DNA of 14,662 nucleotides from the NCBI GenBank assembly GCA_002345925.1, contig DDWM01000042.1:50222-64883 (forward strand), given 5' to 3'. The notes beneath the pieces are model-generated. The model did no database searches. It was given only the letters and a program-made list of their open reading frames with translations, and had not been told where the DNA came from. Of this stretch, positions 1 through 5,890 are shown piece after piece. The position numbers were made by a program, and so were the translations under genes. The stretch is from Actinobacteria bacterium UBA2286. GTDB lineage: Bacteria > Actinomycetota > Coriobacteriia > Anaerosomatales > Anaerosomataceae. Numbering within the stretch: position 1 is the first letter of the stretch; every line of letters begins with the position of its first letter.

Positions 1-74
1 TCCTTCCAGATCTCGAACTTGTTCTCGAGCTCCCAGATACGGGTCATCTCGGGGCGAGAGTAGCGTGGGATCAT
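1..74 (-). CDS. purB: Adenylosuccinate lyase, N-terminal fragment (cut by window edge)
   Basis: Reading the minus strand from the ATG at 74 gives 24 residues beginning MIPRYSRPEMTRIWELENKF. This is the conserved N-terminus of adenylosuccinate lyase, which cleaves SAICAR and adenylosuccinate to release fumarate in purine biosynthesis (cytoplasmic). A GAGGAG Shine-Dalgarno sequence lies about 8 bases upstream of the ATG (plus positions 83-88 region), which supports the start. The rest of the gene lies outside the window to the left. It is divergent from the GyrI-like gene. The fragment is short, but the (R)YSRPEM...IW..ENKF pattern is diagnostic of the family, so the call is confident although the completeness of the gene cannot be judged. 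Confidence 0.88.
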   Translation of the reverse strand, partial: MIPRYSRPEMTRIWELENKFEIWK

Positions 75-112
75 GGTGAAGGCTCCTCGTGAATCGACGG
101 GTGTGCGCCCAC

Positions 113-141
113 ATTATCGCCGAGAAGTTGCCGGCGGTCAC
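113..141 (-). promoter_or_regulatory. Candidate sigma-70 type promoter for purB
   Basis: On the minus strand, GTGACC (plus 136-141) and GATAAT (plus 113-118) are separated by exactly 17 bases. They match TTGACA in 4 of 6 positions and TATAAT in 5 of 6. This would give a leader of roughly 30 bases before the purB ATG at 74. It is a sequence match only. Confidence 0.45.
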
Positions 142-191
142 GCTGAACGCGCGAAATGTGGGGATACATCATGACGGGGAAGGTGATAGCT

Positions 192-665
192 ATGACAAGC
201 CCAGAAATCAAGCAGAGTGCCGCCCAGACGGTCGTCTACCTGACGATGACGGGTCCGTACTCGCAGACGCCCGAGGGATACGGCCGACTCTACGGCTGGG
301 TCAGCCAACATGGGCTTGTTCCGTCCGGCATGCCGCACGCGGTGTATCTGACGATGCCGCCAGACACGCCCGAGGAAGAAGCGCTCTGGGAGCTGTGGGC
401 ACCGGTCGCGGGCAACCCACCAGAACACGAGCCTGACGAGGACGGCATCGGTGTGAAACACATGGCGGCCATGACGGTAGTCTCGGCGATGCACCACGGG
501 CCGTATGAGACGGTCGCGCCCACGTACGACGAAATGTGGGCCTGGATCGGTGGCAACGGCTACCAGATTGCCGGTCCCCCGATGGAGATCTACTATTCCG
601 ACCCCAACAAGGTTCCTCCCGAGGAGTACCTGACCGAGATTCAGATTCCGGTGGTCCATAAATAG
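192..665 (+). CDS. GyrI-like small-molecule-binding domain protein (stand-alone)
   Basis: A 157-residue soluble protein consisting only of a GyrI-like / AraC-effector-binding fold. The two internal halves are visible: VVYLTMTGPY followed by GYGRLYGWVSQHGL, and VVSAMHHGPY followed by YDEMWAWIGGNGY. The typical end (E-YYSDP...PEEYLTEIQIPV) is present. In this family the pseudo-duplicated domain forms a pocket for hydrophobic or cationic ligands; it occurs as the sensor part of regulators such as BmrR/Rob and as stand-alone ligand-binding or hydrolase-like proteins. No DNA-binding domain is present here. ATG 192 is preferred over upstream in-frame ATGs at 156 and 171 because a purine-rich GGGGAAGGTG precedes it at a suitable distance and family homology begins just after it. 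The gene is followed 69 bases later by a TetR regulator. Its ligand is unknown. Confidence 0.82.
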   Translation: MTSPEIKQSAAQTVVYLTMTGPYSQTPEGYGRLYGWVSQHGLVPSGMPHAVYLTMPPDTPEEEALWELWAPVAGNPPEHEPDEDGIGVKHMAAMTVVSAMHHGPYETVAPTYDEMWAWIGGNGYQIAGPPMEIYYSDPNKVPPEEYLTEIQIPVVHK

Positions 666-680
666 CTACATCCATCCGGC

Positions 681-709
681 TTGCCGCACACGTAGCTACC
701 TCCTACAAT
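681..709 (+). promoter_or_regulatory. Promoter of the TetR gene at 735
   Basis: TTGCCG (681-686) and TACAAT (704-709) are separated by 17 bases; the -10 matches consensus in 5 of 6 positions. Transcription would begin near 716, about 19 bases before the ATG at 735. An in-frame ATG at 708 would lie inside the -10 box, which helps exclude it as a start. The spacer contains the perfect 8-base palindrome GTAGCTAC (692-699). Its TAGCTAC core also occurs at 663-669, 30 bases upstream, so it could be an autoregulatory site. Confidence 0.6.
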
Positions 710-734
710 GGCGGCAACCGAATGGAGATTCTGT

Positions 735-1319
735 ATGCCCGAGCTGCTTACTACCACCGACACCGTCCGAGGCCGGATACTTGCCTCGGCAATTCAGCTG
801 TTTGTTGACCAGGGGTATCACGTGACGACGATTCCCGATATCGTCGCGAGCTCCAAGACCAGCATCGGTGCCGTCTATCACCACTTCAGCAGCAAGGAAG
901 AGCTTGCACGCGAGCTTCATCAGCAGGTGATCCAGGAGTTCATGCGCCAGGCCGAGGAATCCGTACTCCCGCTTGCCTCGGCCAAGGATCGGATTCGCGC
1001 GTATGTGGATCTGCTCTTCAGCCTCACCGAGAAGGACAGCTACTTCGTCGCATACCTTCTGCATGCCCGTCCACGGGTAGTGGTCGATGACAATCTCACG
1101 GTGTGTTCGCGCGAAGGCATCGAAGTGACGAACCACATCATCGCCGACGGTAAGGCGAAAGGTGAGCTTCGCGACGAGGACGACCGCATCCTGTGCGGCG
1201 TCATTTCGGGAATCATCATGCGGCTTGTGGACCTGCGGCTCGACGGGCTGATAGTGGAGCCGCTGCCGACGCTTGCGGATAAGACGACCGACTCCATCTG
1301 GCGGGCCGTTCGCGCCTAA
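735..1319 (+). CDS. TetR/AcrR family transcriptional regulator
   Basis: A 194-residue one-component regulator. The N-terminal helix-turn-helix domain has the classic TetR pattern: RGRILASAIQLFVDQGY (residues ~12-28), then TTIPDIVASSKTSIGAVYHHFSSKEEL (~30-56). The C-terminal ~130 residues form the variable helical ligand-binding and dimerisation domain. The start at ATG 735 (MPELLTTTD) is chosen because GGAG lies 7 bases upstream; the in-frame ATG at 708 has no ribosome binding site and falls inside the promoter -10. The gene is co-directional with the large FAD/Fe-S oxidoreductase that starts 115 bases after it. The gap holds tandem inverted repeats of TetR-operator type, so it probably controls that oxidoreductase. 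The ligand is unknown. Confidence 0.93.
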   Translation: MPELLTTTDTVRGRILASAIQLFVDQGYHVTTIPDIVASSKTSIGAVYHHFSSKEELARELHQQVIQEFMRQAEESVLPLASAKDRIRAYVDLLFSLTEKDSYFVAYLLHARPRVVVDDNLTVCSREGIEVTNHIIADGKAKGELRDEDDRILCGVISGIIMRLVDLRLDGLIVEPLPTLADKTTDSIWRAVRA

Positions 1320-1348
1320 CCTCGATTATGGATTTTCCTTAACTGCAC

Positions 1349-1378
1349 TTGCGCTCCTTGCGGCAGAACGACTATTCT
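1349..1378 (+). promoter_or_regulatory. Weak candidate promoter for the FAD/Fe-S oxidoreductase
   Basis: TTGCGC (1349-1354) and TATTCT (1373-1378) are 18 bases apart. The -35 match is poor (TTG only). The -10 overlaps the left operator-like palindrome at 1366-1381, which would fit repression by steric block. It is suggestive only. Confidence 0.3.
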
Positions 1379-1408
1379 TTCTGCACGGAACGAATGGTCG
1401 TTCTGCCG
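1361..1408 (+). promoter_or_regulatory. Tandem TetR-type operators inside a 48-base palindrome
   Basis: The outer arms CGGCAGAACGAC (1361-1372) and GTCGTTCTGCCG (1397-1408) are perfect reverse complements, and most bases between them also pair around the centre at 1384.5. Within this lie two 16-base units of the form GAACGA-N4-TCGTTC. The right unit (1388-1403) is perfect and the left (1366-1381) has one mismatch. They are offset by 22 bases, about two helical turns. The element lies between the TetR stop (1319) and the ribosome binding site (1424-1428) of the oxidoreductase. The size and position suit a pair of TetR dimers. A leader-RNA hairpin is the alternative reading. Confidence 0.7.
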
Positions 1409-1434
1409 GTACGACCGCTACAAGGAGGACGCAC

Positions 1435-4104
1435 ATGCTCGAGTCCATCAAGGAGCTTCTGGGAGAACGGGCGAGCGACGATGCTCTGCGCCGATTCGTC
1501 TACGGCCATGACATGGGCGCGCTGCCCGACACCATAGGCGCGTTCATCAAGAACGTCCCGGACCTCGTCGTGCAGCCTATCGACGAAGGCGAAGTCGTGC
1601 AGATCGTGAACGCCGCGCGCGCCGAGAACGTACCGGTAGTTCCCCGCGGCGGTGCGACCGCCGGATTTGGTGGCGCCGTGCCCGCAAACGCAGGCGTCGT
1701 GCTGGACTTCGTTCGTATGAACCGCGTACTCGACATCTCGCCGAGCACCGGGACGACAACGGTTGAGCCCGGAATCGTGTGGAGCGATCTCCAGAAGGCG
1801 CTGCTCGCCGAGGATCTCGACCTTCCCCTCTACCCCACAAGCGCGCTCTCAGCCACGGTTGGCGGATGGGTCGCTCAGGGCGGCGCCGGCATCGGCAGCC
1901 GCGGCACCGGTGACCTGCTCGCCAACATCGTCGCTGTTCGCGCGGTACTCGGCGACGGCACGGTGCGCGACTTCGAAGGCAACGACCTCGAGCTCATCTA
2001 CGGCATGGAAGGCATCACCGGCATCATCACGCGCGTCACGCTGGCAGCCGTTCCGGTCCGGCCGATGACCTCGGCGCTATTCACTCTCCCCTCGGCAGAG
2101 GCGGCGCAGTCATTCGTCGCGAAGACCGCGTCTCTCAACCTCTGGCACATAAACATCCAGCCCCCGAATTTCGTGGCGCTCAAGAACCGTGCAACGGGCG
2201 AGAGTCTACCCGAGACATGGCTCGCGTTCGTCACCTATATGGAGTCTGCCGAGACCAGCAAGGCGCTCTCGCGATCGGTCGCTGAGCTCAACGGTGGCGA
2301 CCTGGGCGCAGATGCCGCGACGCATGAGTGGGGCGAGCGCTTCTACCCCATGCGCGGCAAGAAGTTCGGCCCATCCATCATCGCGACCGACGTTATGATC
2401 CCGACTGCCAAGTTCGCCGAGTTCGCGAAGCAGATCGAGAACAAGTTCGGGAGCGAGTTCTTGTTTGAGGGAACGCTCGTGGGCTCAGACCAGGTCGCCG
2501 TCATCGGCTTCATGCTCGCCGATGAGCGCCACATGAGCTTCATGATGCTCTTCGCCAACTCGCTCGTCGTCAACGAGACCGCCAAGAAGCTCGGCGGACG
2601 CGTCTTCGCGAGCGGCATGTATCTCACGCCCGAGTCCGAGGCGATCTTCGGCAAGGCCGTTCTTGATCGCGTGGTCGCCTTCAAGAAGAAGACCGACCCG
2701 AAGAAGATCCTCAACCCCGGCAAGGTCCTCTCTCCCAAGTACGATCCTGACTCACCCGTGAAGCTGATCGCGCGCGCGGTCTCCTCGGCAAAGGGCGTGG
2801 CGGGTATCGGCGGAGCGCTGGGACGGATGCTCCAGGGCAAGAAGCCGATGAAGATCTCGGATCTTCCCAACCACATGGAAGACGGTGCTTTCGCCTGTGT
2901 GAGCTGTGGGTTCTGCCGCGGCGTGTGCACGGTCTTCGCACCGGATCCGTGGGAGGACAACTCCCCTCGCGGCAAGTGGTACATGCTCAAGGAGTACGCG
3001 AAGGGCAACCTGAAGTTCGACCAGGCGATGGCCACCAAGATCAACCTTTGCACCACATGCAAGCGCTGCGACATGGTGTGCGAGGTCTCGCTGCACATGG
3101 CGCACGAGTTCATGGGCGTGAAGCCGTACCTGCTGGACGCCAAGGAGTTTGAGAACACCGGCCTGGCCGACGTGCGCACCAACGTTCTTACCACCGGCAA
3201 CTTCTGGGGAGCGCCCGGCGGAGGTACCGAATGGCGCACCGAGGACATGCGCTTCTCCGAGAACGGCGGCGTCGGCTACTGGCCGGGCTGCTGGTCGAGC
3301 GTCGTGACCAAGAACGCACCGCAAAACGCGGTACACCTGATGAACTCGGCTGGCGTGGAGCCCGTGTTCCTCGGCGATGAGCAGACGTGCTGCGGCCTGT
3401 ACCATGCACTCGGCGGCTACGAGAAGGATTTCGTGGAGCGCGTGAAGGACAACCTGGAGCTCATGAACAAGCGTGGCGTGAAGACGCTCGTGACCTCGTG
3501 CCCGGGATGCTTTGCCACATTCACCGAGAACTACAAGGCGGTTGCGGCGGAGCTGGGTATCCCATGTGACATCGAGTTCAAGCACATCGTGGTGTACCTG
3601 AGCGAACTGGTAGAGCAGGGCAAGCTCAAGTTCCCCGCGGGCGAGTCAGCCAGCGTCACCTACCACGACTCATGCCACCTGGGCCGCTGGTTCGGCAAGT
3701 ACGAGGAGCCGCGCAACGTCCTGGCGGCCATGCCCTCGCTGGAGCTTCGTGAGATGGAGCACAGCCGCGAAGACGCACAGTGCTGCGGCCTGGTGGGCGC
3801 GTTCTACCACCTGCCGACGGTCGCTCACGCAGCGATGACGCGCGTTGCCGAGGCTGAAGCAACCGGTGCCGACTACCTCATCACCAACTGTGCCGGTTGC
3901 GCGTCGCAGTTCAACGCGACGGCGAACGCCATGGGCACCAACGTGAAGCAGAAGGATCTGACCGATCTTGCTGCCGAGGCGCTCGGCTATGAGGTCTACG
4001 ATCCGACCGAGGCGATCGCAGGTGCGATGGCCGGAGCGGTTGCGATGCTTGGCTCTTCGGCCACCGTACCGCGCAAGTGCGACATGTGTGGCGGCTGCAA
4101 GTAG
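1435..4104 (+). CDS. GlcD-GlcF type FAD-linked oxidase / Fe-S protein fusion (2-hydroxyacid dehydrogenase-like)
   Basis: An 889-residue fusion. Residues ~38-215 are an FAD-binding PCMH-type domain (PRGGATAGFGG at 70-80; ATVGGWVAQGGAGIGSRG at 140-157). Residues ~215-430 are the FAD-oxidase C-terminal domain ending DPKKILNPGK (421-430). A 2[4Fe-4S] ferredoxin module follows (C488, C491, C494, C498; C539, C542, C545, C549). Two CCG domains come next: YWPGC619, CC652-653G, SC689PGC692, then HDSC747, CC783-784G, NC819AGC822. The protein ends in C882DMC885GGC888K. Relatives such as glycolate oxidase and D-lactate dehydrogenases oxidise a 2-hydroxyacid at FAD and pass electrons through Fe-S centres to a quinone, cytochrome or electron-transfer partner. 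The GEHG active-site motif usual near residue 390 is absent (GGRVFASGMYL, 387-397), so the substrate is uncertain. AAGGAGG six bases before ATG 1435 fixes the start. No membrane segment or signal peptide is seen. A TetR operator precedes it. Confidence 0.9.
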   Translation: MLESIKELLGERASDDALRRFVYGHDMGALPDTIGAFIKNVPDLVVQPIDEGEVVQIVNAARAENVPVVPRGGATAGFGGAVPANAGVVLDFVRMNRVLDISPSTGTTTVEPGIVWSDLQKALLAEDLDLPLYPTSALSATVGGWVAQGGAGIGSRGTGDLLANIVAVRAVLGDGTVRDFEGNDLELIYGMEGITGIITRVTLAAVPVRPMTSALFTLPSAEAAQSFVAKTASLNLWHINIQPPNFVALKNRATGESLPETWLAFVTYMESAETSKALSRSVAELNGGDLGADAATHEWGERFYPMRGKKFGPSIIATDVMIPTAKFAEFAKQIENKFGSEFLFEGTLVGSDQVAVIGFMLADERHMSFMMLFANSLVVNETAKKLGGRVFASGMYLTPESEAIFGKAVLDRVVAFKKKTDPKKILNPGKVLSPKYDPDSPVKLIARAVSSAKGVAGIGGALGRMLQGKKPMKISDLPNHMEDGAFACVSCGFCRGVCTVFAPDPWEDNSPRGKWYMLKEYAKGNLKFDQAMATKINLCTTCKRCDMVCEVSLHMAHEFMGVKPYLLDAKEFENTGLADVRTNVLTTGNFWGAPGGGTEWRTEDMRFSENGGVGYWPGCWSSVVTKNAPQNAVHLMNSAGVEPVFLGDEQTCCGLYHALGGYEKDFVERVKDNLELMNKRGVKTLVTSCPGCFATFTENYKAVAAELGIPCDIEFKHIVVYLSELVEQGKLKFPAGESASVTYHDSCHLGRWFGKYEEPRNVLAAMPSLELREMEHSREDAQCCGLVGAFYHLPTVAHAAMTRVAEAEATGADYLITNCAGCASQFNATANAMGTNVKQKDLTDLAAEALGYEVYDPTEAIAGAMAGAVAMLGSSATVPRKCDMCGGCK

Positions 4105-4129
4105 GCGCCAGCACCAAGAACGAGACGAC

Positions 4130-4159
4130 GACAGGCCCGTGCGTTTGCGCGGGCCTGTC
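4130..4159. terminator. Hairpin terminator between convergent genes
   Basis: GACAGGCCCG (4130-4139) and CGGGCCTGTC (4150-4159) are perfect 10-base complementary arms around a short loop (tgcgtttgcg) that can pair a little further. The hairpin sits between the stop of the plus-strand oxidoreductase (4104) and the stop of the minus-strand bactofilin (4183), so it can serve both. Neither flank is T-rich, as is common in high-GC actinobacteria. Confidence 0.75.
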
Positions 4160-4182
4160 GGTTGCTCTCAGCAGTAGTCTCG

Positions 4183-4911
4183 CTACGTCGGGGTGACCTG
4201 GCGCGCCTCGCCCACGCGAGCATCGGCAGCGCGATCGATCGTTCCGCCGTACTCCACGAGGCCAATCTCGCAGCCGGTTCCGATTCGCACGTTGTTCCCG
4301 CGCACGATATTCGCGGTCGTATTCTCAAGCGTGACTTCATCGGCCTCGATGACCTCGACCGTCAGCCTCTTCTCTGTAAACAGGCCGAGGAACGAAGCGC
4401 CCACGAATCCGCGTCCGAGCGTGACGATCACTGTGTCGCCGCCGATCTCGCGCGCCGAGGACAACCCGTGGAGCGCGAACTCAAGCGAGCCCACGTTCAC
4501 CATGCCATCAACCTTGAAGGCGCCTTCGCCCGTGAACGACTCGGCGTCCAGGTTCGCTCCTACGCGGATCTCGCCACGCACGTCCGCGGTATTCGCAGCG
4601 ACGCCGCCCGCCGAGAGGCGACCTTTGACCTTGAGATCGCCAACTCCGAGACCCTGCTTCACAGTAGCGTCGCCTTTGACTGCCATCTGCTTGGTCTCGA
4701 CCTTGCCGTCGAACGTGCCGCTGCCATTGATGTCGATCAGCATCGCTGAGACGTTGCCATCGGTCGATCCCGCACCGTTGATTTTGAACTCATTGCACGT
4801 GACGTCGCCGGTGACCCGACCCGCGCCATTGATGGTCACATCTCCATAAGTGCCGCCGCCCACGCTGCCTTCGCCGGCGATCTTCAAGTTGTTGGTGCCG
4901 CTTTCCGTCAT
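4183..4911 (-). CDS. Bactofilin-like polymer-forming protein (YhbE/YhbF type)
   Basis: A 242-residue protein built of short repeats typical of the right-handed beta-helix of bactofilins: GDVTINGAGRVTGDV, NEFKINGAGSTDGNV and MLIDINGSGTFDGKV in succession near the N-terminus, then further I/V-G-x strands. The C-terminal part (ITTANIVRGN-type segment, with RGNNVRIGTGCEIGLVEY) matches the ending of YhbE/YhbF-like proteins. Bactofilins self-assemble without nucleotide into filaments that organise envelope, septum or cell-shape functions. It follows the YhbD-like gene, the same order as yhbD-yhbE-yhbF in Bacillus subtilis, but only one bactofilin is present. An ATG at 4929 directly abuts the upstream stop. 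However, GGAGGG (plus 4919-4924) sits 7 bases before the in-frame ATG at 4911, so 4911 is preferred. Both starts would be coupled to the upstream gene. Confidence 0.85.
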   Translation of the reverse strand: MTESGTNNLKIAGEGSVGGGTYGDVTINGAGRVTGDVTCNEFKINGAGSTDGNVSAMLIDINGSGTFDGKVETKQMAVKGDATVKQGLGVGDLKVKGRLSAGGVAANTADVRGEIRVGANLDAESFTGEGAFKVDGMVNVGSLEFALHGLSSAREIGGDTVIVTLGRGFVGASFLGLFTEKRLTVEVIEADEVTLENTTANIVRGNNVRIGTGCEIGLVEYGGTIDRAADARVGEARQVTPT

Positions 4912-4918
4912 CTTCGTT

Positions 4919-4924
4919 CCCTCC
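4919..4924 (-). promoter_or_regulatory. Ribosome binding site deciding the bactofilin start
   Basis: GGAGGG on the minus strand is 7 bases from ATG 4911 and lies inside the reading frame that begins at ATG 4929. The 4929 codon has no Shine-Dalgarno sequence, so 4911 is the likely start. Confidence 0.65.
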
Positions 4925-4929
4925 GTCAT

Positions 4930-5553
4930 CTACAGCCGGGCGCCGAGCGCCTCGACCGATTCCTGCAGGTTCATGCGCGCCACCAGCCGGGCTGAGGACT
5001 CCAGCCGAATCTCGGCCGTGCTGCTCACAAGCGCGCACACCGTGACTCCCATCTTCCGCACGCACAAGAGATCGGCATCGCTGCCCTCAAACGCGCCGAA
5101 CTGCTCTTCGAGCGTGCCGAGCACCGAGCGGGCCTCCTCAAGCGAGACGTCGCCGGTGCCGAGCAGCCTGTCCACCACATAGAGCGAGACGAGCTCACCG
5201 AATACGAGCGTCGTTGCGTCAGGATGCGCCGAGCGAAACACGCCCACTGCGGCCTCGGACGCGATGCCCCGCTCGGCCACCTCTGTGAGCGTCAGGCTGA
5301 TGCCGCCAAGGTCCGGCGAGACCGCCTCGGCGATGTCGTCGAGCGACGCGTCGCCGTCCTTCATCGCGAGAATGCGCTCCACGCGTGCGAGAATCTTGTC
5401 GCGAGGAAAGAACGTCTCCTGACCCGTGAAGGTCGACTTGCGAACGAACCACTCATCGGGAATCAGGTTCTTGCGCTTCCAGCGGTAGAGCTGGCCATAG
5501 CTGATGCCCGCCTGCTGGAGCAGGTCTTTCTTCGAGATCATTCCAGGTTCCAT
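4930..5553 (-). CDS. YhbD-like MerR-type HTH regulator (DUF4004 family)
   Basis: A 207-residue protein whose N-terminus ISKKDLLQQAGISYGQLYRWKRKNLIPDEWFVRKSTFTGQETFFP (split here only by eye; residues ~6-52) is the hallmark of the YhbD/DUF4004 family. This family has a MerR-like winged helix-turn-helix followed by a wing-like RKSTFTGQETFFP segment. The C-terminal ~140 residues are a less conserved helical domain with no enzymatic motif seen. The gene directly precedes a bactofilin, with stop and next potential start adjoining, so a regulatory or structural link to that cytoskeletal protein is inferred. The start at 5553 is chosen over 5559 because AAGGAGG (plus 5561-5567) is 7 bases from 5553 but only 1 base from 5559. 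The promoter upstream has a palindrome between -35 and -10, fitting MerR-type autoregulation. Confidence 0.87.
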   Translation of the reverse strand: MEPGMISKKDLLQQAGISYGQLYRWKRKNLIPDEWFVRKSTFTGQETFFPRDKILARVERILAMKDGDASLDDIAEAVSPDLGGISLTLTEVAERGIASEAAVGVFRSAHPDATTLVFGELVSLYVVDRLLGTGDVSLEEARSVLGTLEEQFGAFEGSDADLLCVRKMGVTVCALVSSTAEIRLESSARLVARMNLQESVEALGARL

Positions 5554-5560
5554 CGCCATG

Positions 5561-5567
5561 CCTCCTT
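5561..5567 (-). promoter_or_regulatory. Ribosome binding site deciding the YhbD-like start
   Basis: AAGGAGG on the minus strand is 7 bases before ATG 5553. The other in-frame ATG at 5559 is 1 base away, too close to be used efficiently. Confidence 0.7.
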
Positions 5568-5580
5568 GATGTCAGTATGC

Positions 5581-5610
5581 AGCGTAACAACACACTGTTA
5601 CGCGTGTCAA
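5581..5610 (-). promoter_or_regulatory. MerR-type promoter/operator of the yhbD-bactofilin pair
   Basis: On the minus strand a perfect TTGACA (plus 5605-5610) is followed after 18 bases by TACGCT (plus 5581-5586). The spacer is occupied by the perfect inverted repeat GCGTAACA-N6-TGTTACGC (5582-5603). A palindrome between the -35 and a poor -10 with a long spacer is the known arrangement for MerR-family activators, which twist the spacer to permit transcription. Control by the YhbD-like protein encoded directly downstream is inferred. Confidence 0.65.
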
Positions 5611-5839
5611 GAGTCGCGTGCAGTTCGCGGTGATCGCCTACTCCCCCAGGCTCACAAATGCACACACGTACACCCCCAGTCGGACACAAGAACGGTCCGC
5701 TCGGCGGACGTGGCACCCCTGCCAGAGGCATACGATTGGGTTGTTCAACAGCGGACCATGGAACGGACCGCATGACCCGGAAGGTCAGGTGACGTAGTAG
5801 AGAGTTGCTCCAGCGCTTCCCTCCAAGCGCGCGTCCCCA
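5611..5839. other. Gene-free intergenic region with several small C-rich hairpins
   Basis: I see no convincing coding frame or tRNA here. In the plus sense there are small stems: GTCCGC-TCG-GCGGAC (5695-5709), TGGCA-CCCC-TGCCA (5711-5724), TGACC-CGGAA-GGTCA (5773-5787) and GCGCTT-CCCTCC-AAGCGC (5813-5830). They are followed by the strong hairpin at 5840. Runs of C appear at 5643-5647 and 5672-5677 and in two of the loops. A small RNA is possible but not shown. Confidence 0.4.
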
Positions 5840-5873
5840 GAGGCGCCCGGGTCACAACGGACCCGGGCGCCTC
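5840..5873 (-). terminator. Strong GC hairpin, probable end of the long minus-strand run
   Basis: GAGGCGCCCGGGTC (5840-5853) and GACCCGGGCGCCTC (5860-5873) form 14 perfect pairs around the loop ACAACG. It lies 17 bases beyond the stop of the CPBP-like gene (5891). Neither flank is T-rich. It could equally end a plus-strand transcript from the gene-free region. Confidence 0.7.
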
Positions 5874-5890
5874 GCCGATTCTCGGGAGGC

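Noticed and set aside
1273..1434. Upstream extension of the FAD/Fe-S reading frame to 1273
   Set aside because: It would overlap the end of the TetR gene and run through the operator palindrome. AAGGAGG just before ATG 1435 and the start of family homology fix the start at 1435.
2343..3585. Long antisense reading frames inside the oxidoreductase gene
   Set aside because: They lie opposite a gene with complete domain motifs, have no recognisable protein features or ribosome binding sites, and are the usual by-product of high-GC codon bias.
4162..4849. Plus-strand open frames opposite the bactofilin gene
   Set aside because: The minus-strand frame has clear bactofilin repeats and a good ribosome binding site. 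The plus-strand frames have no family similarity and start inside the terminator region.
5611..5839. tRNA or known riboswitch in the gene-free region
   Set aside because: No cloverleaf with a GTTCRANNC-type T-loop and acceptor pairing was found, and no conserved riboswitch core could be identified by eye. Only small separate stems are present.
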